Assembly: GCA_017516745.1 (NCBI GenBank)
Contig: JAFXBF010000007.1
Coordinates: 110,079 to 149,159 of the forward strand
Direction of reading: 5' to 3'
DNA length: 39,081 nt
DNA from: Clostridia bacterium
GTDB taxonomy: Bacteria > Bacillota > Clostridia > Oscillospirales > Acutalibacteraceae
The notes below the pieces were generated by a model. It searched no databases. It worked only from the letters and a program-made list of their open reading frames with translations, and had not been told where the DNA came from. Shown in pieces: positions 1 to 9,702 of this stretch; position 1 is the first letter of the stretch, and each line of letters begins with the position of its first letter. A program made the position numbers and the translations under genes.

Positions 1-181
1 TCTTGAAAAACTCATTTCTCTCGGATATTCCACAGAGGAAGATATTAAGAAGCTCACTCCCAAGGATATTGCCGTAATTGATGATATATCCTTTACGGAT
101 ATTATTGAAATTCAGCAGTTGCAGGAAAGCGTTAAGTCGAACAAGTTATTCTCTTATCTTGCTAAAACCAATGAAAAGTGA
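1..181 (+). CDS. 3' end of an unidentified ICE gene (partial)
   Basis: An open frame enters from the left edge (first full codon at base 2) and stops at TGA 179-181, giving 59 C-terminal residues rich in Lys, Asp, Glu and Ile (beginning LEKLISLGYSTEED, ending FSYLAKTNEK). It ends 10 bases before the TTG start of the giant helicase gene, and that gene's AGGTGG ribosome binding site overlaps this stop, so the two are very likely co-transcribed. I do not recognise the family from this fragment. From context it is another ICE backbone protein, cytoplasmic by composition with no membrane segment in the visible part. Confidence 0.6.
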   Translation, partial: LEKLISLGYSTEEDIKKLTPKDIAVIDDISFTDIIEIQQLQESVKSNKLFSYLAKTNEK

Positions 182-191
182 GGTGGTTTAA

Positions 192-3100
192 TTGGCAAGT
201 AAACTGCAAATTGTAACTGCCATATTCAATGACGAGGTTAATAAGGCTACGGAAAGTCAGCAGAATTGGACTTCATTTTTGAGAACGGCAGCAAATAACT
301 TTAAATACAGTTTCCCTGACCAAATCCTTATCTATGCTCAAAAACCCGAAGCTACGGCTTGTGCGGAAATCAGTTTTTGGAATGAAAAGTTCCACCGCTG
401 GGTAAACCGAGGTGCGACTGGTATTGCTCTGTTAAACTTTACGGGTAATAATCCTAAACTTCGTTATGTTTTCGATGTGTCGGATACCAATTCAAGACAG
501 AACATTGACATCCCTTCTTGGCAGGTCGAAGAACGATACGAAGCCGAGATTATCGAAGCTCTTGAAAATGCTTTCGGCGAAATTGGTAGAGGCTCACTTG
601 CTTCAATCATTGATGATACCGCACAGAATATGGTTGACGATAATATCCTTGATTATCTTTACAACTTGGATGAAGCCAAGTACGGCAGTTTCCTTGAAGA
701 TTTTGATGAGGATAATTTAAGGTCAGTGTTGAGAAATACTCTTGTCAGCAGTATCGGATATATGATGATGACGAGGTGCGGAATAAATGCTGATGATTTC
801 TATGACCCCGAGGATTTCAAAGACCTCTATAATTTTAACACTCACGAAACAATAATCGCATTAGGCTCTGCTACAAGTGAAATAGCCGAAATGGGACTTC
901 GTGAAATTGAAACAACAGTAAAAGCTCTTCAAAAAGAAGAAAAAAATAAAAATCGCACATTTGTCAGTTCATATGATTTCGGATATGATGAGGGTGCAAA
1001 GAAAAAAACAGACACCGAAAGGAGAAATGAAGATGTCACAGATAACTTACAGACAGGTCGGAGATTACAGAATCCCGAACATCACTCTGTCAGCGGAGGA
1101 GAAGAACGCTACACTTGGCAAGTACGGATTGATGAGGAAGAATTACCTGATGAATCACCGGAAAGTGAAGTTCAACACACTTCTGATGACGGGCGAACTG
1201 ATGAAACACCTGCTTCAGACGGAACAGGAAGCACAGCAGATGTTGGAACAGATAACCGAACAGATGATGAAATCCGAAGGAGTGACGGAAACCCTGAAAG
1301 AGACCGACCAGATGAGGTGGGTGCAGATGATGAACAACATCAGAGCATCAGCCGAGGAAACGGTACTGAAGGAACTGATCTACAGCTAAGCAATCACGAC
1401 TTCGATGCACGTTGGAACGGTATCGAATATTTCCACCAAGATAAAGAAAAAAACGAGCTGATTAAAACATTTTTGGCTCCGCATACAGAAGAAATCGCTA
1501 TGTTCTATGAAAGTCATCCCGACAAAAAAGAACGTAGCGATTTTATTATGTCTTTCTTTAATTCTGCACCGTATGAAATCACTCTCTCCAATGGTGTAAA
1601 AGCAGGATTTGAAGCCTATTCCGATGCCATAAGATTATGGCGTAATGACGGAACTGAACTTCGTGAAGCGTGGCAAAAATGGTTTCAGATTGAACGAAGC
1701 GTTTTCGGACTTATGCTTATGGAGGAATGGACAGAGCCGCAGGCTTTGCTTTTGCCGGGTGTTGAAAAACAGATGGAACTTATCGGCACGAAAGTAAATA
1801 ACGAGGCACCTTTGTTTCTTCCTCAATCTGCTGTCGATTATGTGCTTTGTGGCGGTAGTGATTTCAGCGAAGGCAAAATGCGTATTTACAGGCAATTTAC
1901 AGAAAGTCTTTCTCAAGAAGAAAATATTAAATTTCTTAAAAACGAATACGGAACAGGCGGTCATTCAAATGCTCTCCCCGGAAGTGGATTTTGGGAAGGT
2001 CACGACTCAAAAGGTATTGAAATATCTGACCATTACAGTGTTCCTCCAAGACGAGTTTTGTTGAAGTGGAATTATGTTGAAAGCCGTCTTTCGGCACTTA
2101 TAAAGTCTGACAGATACTTAAACCCAAAAGAAAAGGAAATGTATCCGCAATGGCTTGAAAACCGACTGATAATCGAAGAAGAATGGCGGATTGAAAATGA
2201 AGTCCGTCAGTTACTCAGAAATGCCCCTGAAGAAAAGGAACAACCTAAAGAATACAGGTACGAATACAATCTCGGAGATACGGTTTATATCGGTGCAGAT
2301 GAATATACAATTATTTCACTTGAAGACCCCGTTATACTCAGCAACATCCAATATCCTCTTTTCACGGAAGAATTTTCAAAAGCAGTATTTGAGAAAAGAG
2401 TAAGAGAAAATCCTGCAAATAATCATTTGAGAGTAGAAGTTGATGTTGAAAGACCTGCTGTGAATGATGAAGCTGAAACAGAAATTGACGAAAGCAATAA
2501 ACCCGATTTCTTGCTTAAATATGAGCAGGTGCAAAAGGAAAATCCCGATAGTGTAGTTCTTCTGCACACAGGAGGATTTTATAACGCATTCGGCAAGGAT
2601 GCCGAAATTCTTTCAATGCATACTCACTATACAGCACCCAGAAAGAACCTTTACGGTAATGTTTTTACACCTTGCTGTCAGATTCTTGACTTTAATCTGA
2701 GTTATTGTGTTAAGGAACTCAATGCACAAAACATTGATATTGTAGTAATGTCATTGGATAAAGGTGTAATTGACAGATATTCCGCTACTCCTATATTGGA
2801 TGAAGTCGAGATTCCCGAAATCACAGAAAGTAACCGTAATAATTTCTTGGATGAATACAATGAGATAAAAGCTGACAATCCCGATTCAGTTGTTTTATAT
2901 CAGGTCGGAGATTTCTTTGAAGCATTCAATGATGATGCAAAAACTCTGGCAAGTTCGCTTCAACTTGTTCTTACCTCAAGAGCTGTAAACGATAATGAAA
3001 GGGTACCAATGGTTGGTTTCCCTGTTCATAGACTTGAAGCATATCTTGAAAATATCCGAAAAGAAAGCAGAGTAGTCATTTCGGCAATTCCCGATGGTGA

Positions 3101-6100
3101 AACTGCAAGAAAAACATTTCGGATGCCTCAAATTGGTGAAAACAGTGAACTTGAACCTATTGAAAAAGCAAAAAAACTGATAGATAAATTCTGTATTAAA
3201 GAATACGGTAAAGGTGCAGATTTTAGCGATATGAAAAATATTGAAATCGCTTACACCACCTTTACTGATGCAGAAATTCCCGTTCAGGTTTCTGTAAATC
3301 TTGTGGATTACAGAATTGACAGATTCATAGACAATAACCATTATGACAGCCGAAGCTATAACAATCTTGAATCATTGATTGAATATGAACTTTATGGCTT
3401 GGATTTTGATGATTTAGTCTATATTCCCGATGAAGTTTTTGAATCAAAGACATATACGAACACAGGATTGGATTCTGAAGTTACCGGCAAAGAAGTAACG
3501 AATGAAAGAACACTTGCTGAAAGACTTGTTGCTTTTTACAGAGATTTTGATTTCTACGGTTTCAGAGATACCCTTGAAATCGGCGAGTCAGAAAAAGATG
3601 CCGCAAGTAAACTTGCTGCTGACCTGCAGAATCCGAAATCAATAGACTCGGTTATTGCTCAACTGAAAAGCATAGTTGAAGAATCAGAAACAGATGATAA
3701 AAATATTGCTGAACAGTTAATAAAGGAATTAGAGAGAGAAAAGGAAAAACTTTCTGTTATTCCTGATTCAGAACTCATCGGCAAAGAGGTAATAATTGAC
3801 GGTACGAAATTCGTTATTGAAAAAATCGACCCAGTATTCGGTGATGTTTCAATGCGTGACACCTCTGTTCTGTACCCTATAAATAGAGTTGAGAAAATAG
3901 GTCGTATCCGTGAGCTGATAAAACAGCAGACAGCACCAACCTATTCAACAGAAAAAGTTGCGGAAATACCCACCGAAGAAAGCGGACTTCCCTTTGATGT
4001 TGTTTTACAGACAATACGCACGGAAGAACCTGCTCTTACTCCGACAGTATGGGAAGAAAAAAAAGAAAAGGTCACAACACTTCATCCCACTGTTCCCGAC
4101 AGTGAAAAACACAATTTCAGAATAACCGATGATAACCTCGGTGTCGGCGGTGCAAAAGAAAAATTCCGTAACAATATGGCTGCTATCAATCTTCTGCACG
4201 AACTTGAATTTGAAAACCGTCTTGCAACACCCGAAGAACAGGAAATACTCTCAAAGTATGTTGGCTTCGGCGGTCTTTCAGATGCCTTTGACGAAACAAA
4301 AGAGAATTGGGCAAATGAATATAAAGAACTTATTGTTACGCTCTCTCCCGAAGAATATGCCGCTGCAAGAGAAAGTACACTTACCGCTTTTTATACTCCT
4401 CCTGTTGTTATCCGTGCTATGTATGAAGCACTCGGCAATATGGGATTTGAAAACGGTAACATCCTCGAGCCTTCGTGCGGTACGGGTAATTTCATAGGTA
4501 TGCTCCCCGACAAGATGAGTGAAAGCAAATTCTACGGTGTTGAACTTGACAGCTTAACGGGCAGAATTGCACAGCAGCTTTATCAGAAATCGGGTATTAC
4601 AGTACAGGGTTATGAAGAAGCAGCATTACCCGACAGCTTTTTTGATGTTGCGGTAGGTAACGTTCCCTTCGGGCAGTTTAAGGTTATCGACAAAAAGTAC
4701 GACAAACACAACTGGCTCATACACGATTACTTTTTCGGCAAGACCCTTGATAAAGTACGCCCCGGCGGTGTAATAGCTTTTGTTACTTCATCGGGTACTA
4801 TGGACAAGAAAAATCCTGCTGTAAGAAAGTATATCGCACAAAGGGCAGAACTGCTCGGCGCCATTCGTCTGCCAAACAACACTTTTAAGGCTAACGCAGG
4901 TACAGAGGTAACATCGGATATTCTCTTTTTACAGAAAAGAGATACCCTTGTTAATGATGAGCCTGATTGGGTACTCCTTGACCGTGATGAGAACGGTAAC
5001 GAATATAACAAGTATTTTGTTGACCATCCCGAAATGGTACTCGGTGATATGGTTATGGAGTCCTCACAGTTTGGTCAGTCACTGACCTGCAGACCTTATG
5101 AGGGCAGAGAACTCTCCGATCTTCTTTCAGAAGCGATACAGAACATACACGCCGAGATAAAGGATTTTGAACTTTCCGATGTCGGCGAGTCCGAAGATTT
5201 ATCCGTACCTGCAGACCCGAATGTTAAGAATTTCAGTTTTACTGTTGTTGAAGATAAAATATATTACCGACACGACAGCAGGATGACACCCGTTGATGTT
5301 TCTGCAACGGCGGAAAGCCGTATAAAGGGTATGATTGAAATAAGGGACTGTGTGCGTGAACTTATAAGGCTTCAGACAGACGATTATCCCGATTCAGCTA
5401 TTCTTTCAGCACAAGAAAGATTGAATGAAATCTATGACAAGTTCACAAAGAAATACGGTCTGCTCAATGCAAGAGCAAACCGCCTTGTATTCTCTGATGA
5501 CAGTTCATATTGTCTGCTTTGTTCACTTGAAGTTATCGGTGAAAACGGTGAACTCAAACGCAAGGCAGATATGTTCACAAAACGAACAATCAAGCCACAT
5601 ATCGCTGTAACCTCTGTTGAAACTGCAAGTGAAGCATTGGCAGTATCAATCGGTGAAAAAGCCTGTGTTGATATGGACTATATGTGTAAGCTCACGGGCA
5701 AGACAGAGCAAATGCTTTTTGAAGAACTCAAAGGTGTTATCTTCCTTAACCCCGAACACACATCCGAGGACAGCAGAGTACCGAGGTATCTTACGGCTGA
5801 TGAATACCTTTCGGGTAACGTCAGAAAGAAACTTGAACTTGCAAAACGGACTGCTGAAATTTATCCCGATGATTACAGTGCCAATGTTGAAATGCTTGAA
5901 AAAGTACAACCCGAAGATTTGACAGCAAGTGAAATCTCTGTCCGCTTGGGTGCGACTTGGCTCCCGGTTGATGTTGTTGAACAGTTTATGTTTGAACTCT
6001 TACAAACACCGAGATATGCTCAATGGAATATAAAGGTACACTATTCACCGATTTCCGCAGAGTGGAATATCGAAAACAAAAACTATGACCGTATGAATGT

Positions 6101-8894
6101 TATTGCCAACACCACATACGGAACAAGCCGAATAAATGCATATAAGATTATAGAGGAAACTCTTAATCTTAAAGATGTGCGTATATTCGATTATGTTGAA
6201 GATGAGAACGGCAACAGAAAACCCGTTCTTAACAAAAAGGAAACTGCCATTGCACAGGGTAAGCAAGAAATGATAAAGCAGGCTTTCCAAGATTGGATTT
6301 GGCAAGACCCCCACCGCAGAGAGAAACTTGTCCGCATATACAATGACAAGTTTAACTGTATGCGACCCCGTGAGTATGACGGCAGTCACATCAATTTTTC
6401 GGGTATGAATCCCGAAATAACCTTACGACCTCATCAGGTTAATGCGGTTGCAAGAATTATGTACGGCGGTAATTCACTTCTTGCACACGTCGTCGGTGCG
6501 GGCAAAACCTTCACGATGGTTGCTGCGGCACAGGAGAGCAAAAGACTCGGACTTTGTAACAAGTCACTCATTGTTGTTCCTAATCATCTTACGGAACAGT
6601 GGGCAGCAGAATATTTACAGCTTTACCCATCGGCGAATATCCTTGTTGCTACCAAAAAGGATTTTGAAACCAAAAACCGTAAAAAGTTCTGTGCCCGTAT
6701 TGCTACGGGTGATTATGATGCTATTATTATCGGTCATTCGCAGTTTGAAAAAATCCCGTTAAGTCTTGAACGGCAAAAGAGGATGCTTGAAGAACAGATT
6801 GATGAAATAACCGTTGGTATCGGACAAATCAAGTTTAACAAGGGCGAGAAATTCTCTGTTAAACAGCTTGAAAAAACTAAAAAGTCCTTGCAGGCAAAAC
6901 TCCAAAAACTCAACGACCAAACCCGTAAGGATGATGTTGTCACCTTTGAAGAACTCGGTGTTGACAGGCTCTTTGTAGACGAGGCTCACAATTTTAAGAA
7001 TTTGTACCTCTACACAAAAATGCGTAATGTCGGCGGTATTGCCCAGACCGAAGCACAGAAGTCATCTGACCTCTATATGAAGTGCAGATACCTTGATGAA
7101 ATCACAGGCAGTAAAGGTGTTATTTTCGCTACGGGTACACCTGTTTCAAACTCTATGGTAGAACTCTATACTATGCAGAGATACTTGCAGTATGAAACTC
7201 TTGTTGACCGTAATCTGCAACACTTTGACGCTTGGGCTTCAACCTTCGGCGAAACAGTAACCGCTATTGAACTTGCACCGGAAGGTACGGGATACCGTGC
7301 TAAAACCCGATTTGCGAAATTTTATAACCTGCCCGAACTTATGATGATGTTCAAGCAGATGGCGGATATTCAGACGGCAGATATGCTCAATCTTCCCGTT
7401 CCGAAAGCCAACTATCACAATGTTGCGGTTAAACCCACCGAACAGCAGAAAGAGATAGTTGCTTCTCTTGCAGAACGAGCCGAGAAGGTAAGGAATAAAA
7501 TGGTGAGTTCCAACATAGACAATATGCTGCTTATTACAAATGACGGCAGAAAGACGGCACTTGACCAACGCCTTGTTAATGAGTTGTTACCCGATGACCC
7601 ATCGAGCAAGGTATCTGTTTGTGCTGATAATGTTTTCGATATGTGGAACAAAACCACTCCGCAGAAATCCACACAGCTTGTATTCTGTGACTTATCTACT
7701 CCGCATAATGACGGTAAGTTTAATGTGTATGATGACATTCGCAAGAAGCTCATAGCAAAAGGCATACCCGAAGCAGAAATTGCCTTTATACACGATGCAG
7801 ATACAGAAGCGAAGAAGAAAGAACTGTTCGGAAAAGTTCGCACAGGTAAGGTGCGTGTACTTATAGGCAGTACAGCCAAGATGGGTGCCGGTACCAACGT
7901 ACAGCAAAAACTCATAGCAATCCATCACACCGATTGTCCGTGGCGTCCTGCTGACCTTCAGCAGAGAGAGGGCAGAATTGTCCGACAGGGCAACGAAAAC
8001 CCCGAGGTCGATATTTTCAGCTATGTTACCGAAGAAACCTTTGACGCATACTTGTATCAGTTGGTTGAGAATAAACAAAAGTTCATAGGTCAGATTATGA
8101 CTTCAAAATCGCCTGTGCGTTCAGCAGAAGATGTTGACGAGCAGGCGTTATCTTATGCCGAAATCAAAGCTCTTGCAACGGGTAATCCCTATATCAAAGA
8201 GAAAATGGATTTGGATGTGGCTGTATCCAAACTCAAACTTATGAAACAAAGTCATCTGAGTCAGAGATATGCTCTTGAAGATAAGGTCGTTATGTTTTAT
8301 CCAAAAGAGATATTGAGATTGGAAAACCGAATCAAGGGATATGAGGAAGATATTAAGATGGTGGCTGAAAAGTCCGTTCCCAATTCTGACGGTTTTTGCC
8401 CTATGGTTTTGGAAGGTATAACCCATACCGAAAAGAAGGCTGCAGGTTCGGCAATTCTTGAAATCTGCCAATCTATGAAATCGCCTGAGCCGAAAGCAAT
8501 CGGCAGTTACCGAGGCTTTGAATTGGAGTTATCCTTTGACACTTTCCAAAAACAATTCATCTTAACTCTTGTCGGCTCACTTCGTCATTCTACTCCGCTT
8601 GGCTCGGATGTTCACGGTAACATCACAAGACTTGATAATCTCATCGGTGACTTTGAGAAAAAGAAAACCGCTTGTATCGAGCAGCTTGAAGATACCAAGA
8701 CACAGCTTGCCAATGCAAAGGAACAGATTGAACAGCCGTTCCCGCAAGAGGATGAATTGAACGCAAAGATGGAAAGGCTCGGAGAACTCAATGCACTACT
8801 TGATATGAACCATAACGATAACGAAATTGATGATGGTGATATTGAAGAAACCGAACGACCCGACAAAGAAAAGAACAGAGAAACTGCAAGGTAA
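192..8894 (+). CDS. Giant polyvalent protein: ArdC-like, MutS-I-like, N6-methylase and SNF2-type helicase
   Basis: A 2900-residue cytoplasmic DNA-processing protein typical of Tn1549-like elements. The start is TTG at 192, behind AGGTGG at 181-186. Residues 1-90 resemble the ArdC/LtrC-like N-terminal fold (FPDQILIYAQKPEAT). About 270-410 is an acidic, low-complexity linker. Two successive MutS domain I-like copies lie near 772-860 and 884-970 (NPDSVVL, then GDFFEAF). About 1020-1085 and 1190-1240 look like large-polyvalent-protein-associated domains. The methylase core has LEPSCGTGNF near 1424 and NVPFG near 1488, in place of the NPPY/F of ordinary N6-adenine methylases. The helicase has Walker A GAGKT near 2101, DEAH near 2262, TGTP near 2313 and QQREGRIVRQGN near 2589. 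By family it is probably an antirestriction and DNA-maintenance factor acting on transferred DNA; the actual substrate is inferred. Short open frames inside it are shadows. Confidence 0.93.
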   Translation: MASKLQIVTAIFNDEVNKATESQQNWTSFLRTAANNFKYSFPDQILIYAQKPEATACAEISFWNEKFHRWVNRGATGIALLNFTGNNPKLRYVFDVSDTNSRQNIDIPSWQVEERYEAEIIEALENAFGEIGRGSLASIIDDTAQNMVDDNILDYLYNLDEAKYGSFLEDFDEDNLRSVLRNTLVSSIGYMMMTRCGINADDFYDPEDFKDLYNFNTHETIIALGSATSEIAEMGLREIETTVKALQKEEKNKNRTFVSSYDFGYDEGAKKKTDTERRNEDVTDNLQTGRRLQNPEHHSVSGGEERYTWQVRIDEEELPDESPESEVQHTSDDGRTDETPASDGTGSTADVGTDNRTDDEIRRSDGNPERDRPDEVGADDEQHQSISRGNGTEGTDLQLSNHDFDARWNGIEYFHQDKEKNELIKTFLAPHTEEIAMFYESHPDKKERSDFIMSFFNSAPYEITLSNGVKAGFEAYSDAIRLWRNDGTELREAWQKWFQIERSVFGLMLMEEWTEPQALLLPGVEKQMELIGTKVNNEAPLFLPQSAVDYVLCGGSDFSEGKMRIYRQFTESLSQEENIKFLKNEYGTGGHSNALPGSGFWEGHDSKGIEISDHYSVPPRRVLLKWNYVESRLSALIKSDRYLNPKEKEMYPQWLENRLIIEEEWRIENEVRQLLRNAPEEKEQPKEYRYEYNLGDTVYIGADEYTIISLEDPVILSNIQYPLFTEEFSKAVFEKRVRENPANNHLRVEVDVERPAVNDEAETEIDESNKPDFLLKYEQVQKENPDSVVLLHTGGFYNAFGKDAEILSMHTHYTAPRKNLYGNVFTPCCQILDFNLSYCVKELNAQNIDIVVMSLDKGVIDRYSATPILDEVEIPEITESNRNNFLDEYNEIKADNPDSVVLYQVGDFFEAFNDDAKTLASSLQLVLTSRAVNDNERVPMVGFPVHRLEAYLENIRKESRVVISAIPDGETARKTFRMPQIGENSELEPIEKAKKLIDKFCIKEYGKGADFSDMKNIEIAYTTFTDAEIPVQVSVNLVDYRIDRFIDNNHYDSRSYNNLESLIEYELYGLDFDDLVYIPDEVFESKTYTNTGLDSEVTGKEVTNERTLAERLVAFYRDFDFYGFRDTLEIGESEKDAASKLAADLQNPKSIDSVIAQLKSIVEESETDDKNIAEQLIKELEREKEKLSVIPDSELIGKEVIIDGTKFVIEKIDPVFGDVSMRDTSVLYPINRVEKIGRIRELIKQQTAPTYSTEKVAEIPTEESGLPFDVVLQTIRTEEPALTPTVWEEKKEKVTTLHPTVPDSEKHNFRITDDNLGVGGAKEKFRNNMAAINLLHELEFENRLATPEEQEILSKYVGFGGLSDAFDETKENWANEYKELIVTLSPEEYAAARESTLTAFYTPPVVIRAMYEALGNMGFENGNILEPSCGTGNFIGMLPDKMSESKFYGVELDSLTGRIAQQLYQKSGITVQGYEEAALPDSFFDVAVGNVPFGQFKVIDKKYDKHNWLIHDYFFGKTLDKVRPGGVIAFVTSSGTMDKKNPAVRKYIAQRAELLGAIRLPNNTFKANAGTEVTSDILFLQKRDTLVNDEPDWVLLDRDENGNEYNKYFVDHPEMVLGDMVMESSQFGQSLTCRPYEGRELSDLLSEAIQNIHAEIKDFELSDVGESEDLSVPADPNVKNFSFTVVEDKIYYRHDSRMTPVDVSATAESRIKGMIEIRDCVRELIRLQTDDYPDSAILSAQERLNEIYDKFTKKYGLLNARANRLVFSDDSSYCLLCSLEVIGENGELKRKADMFTKRTIKPHIAVTSVETASEALAVSIGEKACVDMDYMCKLTGKTEQMLFEELKGVIFLNPEHTSEDSRVPRYLTADEYLSGNVRKKLELAKRTAEIYPDDYSANVEMLEKVQPEDLTASEISVRLGATWLPVDVVEQFMFELLQTPRYAQWNIKVHYSPISAEWNIENKNYDRMNVIANTTYGTSRINAYKIIEETLNLKDVRIFDYVEDENGNRKPVLNKKETAIAQGKQEMIKQAFQDWIWQDPHRREKLVRIYNDKFNCMRPREYDGSHINFSGMNPEITLRPHQVNAVARIMYGGNSLLAHVVGAGKTFTMVAAAQESKRLGLCNKSLIVVPNHLTEQWAAEYLQLYPSANILVATKKDFETKNRKKFCARIATGDYDAIIIGHSQFEKIPLSLERQKRMLEEQIDEITVGIGQIKFNKGEKFSVKQLEKTKKSLQAKLQKLNDQTRKDDVVTFEELGVDRLFVDEAHNFKNLYLYTKMRNVGGIAQTEAQKSSDLYMKCRYLDEITGSKGVIFATGTPVSNSMVELYTMQRYLQYETLVDRNLQHFDAWASTFGETVTAIELAPEGTGYRAKTRFAKFYNLPELMMMFKQMADIQTADMLNLPVPKANYHNVAVKPTEQQKEIVASLAERAEKVRNKMVSSNIDNMLLITNDGRKTALDQRLVNELLPDDPSSKVSVCADNVFDMWNKTTPQKSTQLVFCDLSTPHNDGKFNVYDDIRKKLIAKGIPEAEIAFIHDADTEAKKKELFGKVRTGKVRVLIGSTAKMGAGTNVQQKLIAIHHTDCPWRPADLQQREGRIVRQGNENPEVDIFSYVTEETFDAYLYQLVENKQKFIGQIMTSKSPVRSAEDVDEQALSYAEIKALATGNPYIKEKMDLDVAVSKLKLMKQSHLSQRYALEDKVVMFYPKEILRLENRIKGYEEDIKMVAEKSVPNSDGFCPMVLEGITHTEKKAAGSAILEICQSMKSPEPKAIGSYRGFELELSFDTFQKQFILTLVGSLRHSTPLGSDVHGNITRLDNLIGDFEKKKTACIEQLEDTKTQLANAKEQIEQPFPQEDELNAKMERLGELNALLDMNHNDNEIDDGDIEETERPDKEKNRETAR

Positions 8895-8901
8895 AATAAA
8901 A

Positions 8902-8946
8902 AAACCATAAAAAAGCTCTGTATTTAGCATCAAATTTTTATGGTTT
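8902..8946 (-). terminator. Hairpin terminator between convergent genes
   Basis: A 12-bp inverted repeat (AAACCATAAAAA at 8902-8913 and its complement at 8935-8946) flanks a 21-base loop between the convergent helicase and membrane-protein genes. Read on the minus strand, the stem is followed by a long T-rich run, so it mainly terminates the minus-strand gene. It may also stop the helicase transcript weakly. Confidence 0.5.
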
Positions 8947-8966
8947 CTTATCAAGCTGTTTTACTG

Positions 8967-9452
8967 TTATTTTTTCTCTTTTCGTATAGTGCGCTTTTTT
9001 TTAGTAACTGTTTCAGTTATGGTTTCCGTAATTGTTACTGTTTCTTCATCTATTTCAGTAACTGCTTCAGTTTGGGTCATTTGTGTTTCTGTTTTGTCTT
9101 CTTTTTCTGGTGTATCTGTATATTTATCACAATTGTTTTTTTTCTTAAGGGCTATAGTTATAGTCACCGAAGATAAAGTGCCAGAGATTAAAGACGAAAT
9201 TACAGATACAATAATATCTTTAAATGCATCGGCTATCGCATCACTTTTGTTTTCCTGCATGGTATTCCCTGAATTAATATTAATCTCTACAGAATTGTCA
9301 GTATAATTACCATTAACACTTATTGCTTCTTTTTGAATTAAGTTTGTGTAGGCGTCAATTGTTGCATACAATCGTCCAAGTGAAAATGTTGTAAAAAGAA
9401 TCAAAAGCACTGCTACACAAGCTAAAACTTGAGAAATGTTGAATTTTTTCAT
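8967..9452 (-). CDS. Membrane protein with Thr/Glu-rich tail (unknown function)
   Basis: 161 residues. The ATG at 9452 follows a strong AAAGGAGG with 10-base spacing on the minus strand. Residues about 9-27 form an N-terminal hydrophobic anchor. A second hydrophobic stretch near 80-105 (ISSLISGTLSSVTITIAL) is followed by a charged tail dominated by Thr, Glu and Lys, with TxTET-like repeats and a basic end. This suggests two membrane passes with both ends on the same side; which side is unclear. I do not recognise a family. It sits as cargo behind the helicase and is transcribed against the ICE backbone. It is divergent from the ROK regulator, which makes it a candidate target of that regulator. 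Confidence 0.7.
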   Translation of the reverse strand: MKKFNISQVLACVAVLLILFTTFSLGRLYATIDAYTNLIQKEAISVNGNYTDNSVEININSGNTMQENKSDAIADAFKDIIVSVISSLISGTLSSVTITIALKKKNNCDKYTDTPEKEDKTETQMTQTEAVTEIDEETVTITETITETVTKKKRTIRKEKK

Positions 9453-9535
9453 TGAATTGACGCCTCCTTTGTTTTTAACTGAACCGTTCTTTATGTATCA
9501 AGTCAACAGTGACCTAAAAATCAATTTATATTTAT

Positions 9536-9564
9536 ATTATATATTGCATTTACATTTATTGCAA
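9536..9564 (-). promoter_or_regulatory. Sigma-A promoter of the minus-strand membrane-protein gene
   Basis: On the minus strand TTGCAA (9559-9564), 17 bases, TATAAT (9536-9541). The start of the gene is about 85 bases downstream. Confidence 0.55.
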
Positions 9565-9576
9565 TATTAAATAAAC

Positions 9577-9590
9577 TGTGATATGTCACA
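9577..9590. promoter_or_regulatory. Dyad TGTGA-N4-TCACA between divergent genes
   Basis: The symmetric site TGTGATATGTCACA lies between the two divergent promoters of this cargo block, upstream of both -35 boxes. It looks like a regulator binding site. The half-sites resemble CRP but the spacing is that of FNR, so no regulator can be named; the adjacent ROK protein is a plausible binder. Confidence 0.4.
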
Positions 9591-9634
9591 AAATTTATTT
9601 GTTATTATTGTACAATATATCGATGTAGTTAATC

Positions 9635-9663
9635 TTGAATTTTATTGAAGGTAGTGATATAAT
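9635..9663 (+). promoter_or_regulatory. Sigma-A promoter of the ROK regulator gene
   Basis: TTGAAT (9635-9640), 17-base spacer, TATAAT (9658-9663). It lies 40 bases upstream of the TTG start at 9703. Confidence 0.65.
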
Positions 9664-9702
9664 AAACAAGAATTTATGGTTTTTTAGAAAGGACTGCTTT
9701 TT

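Noticed and set aside
961-1389. 142-codon frame overlapping the helicase gene
   Set aside because: It lies in another frame within the acidic, low-complexity linker of the giant protein, and its sequence is compositional shadow with no ribosome binding site of note.
2509-3110. A separate MutS mismatch-repair protein
   Set aside because: The similarity covers only domain I, is internal to one continuous 2900-residue frame, and no MutS ATPase follows.
7415-7915. 166-codon minus-strand frame inside the helicase
   Set aside because: It is antisense to conserved helicase motifs and shows no recognisable protein features or start signal.
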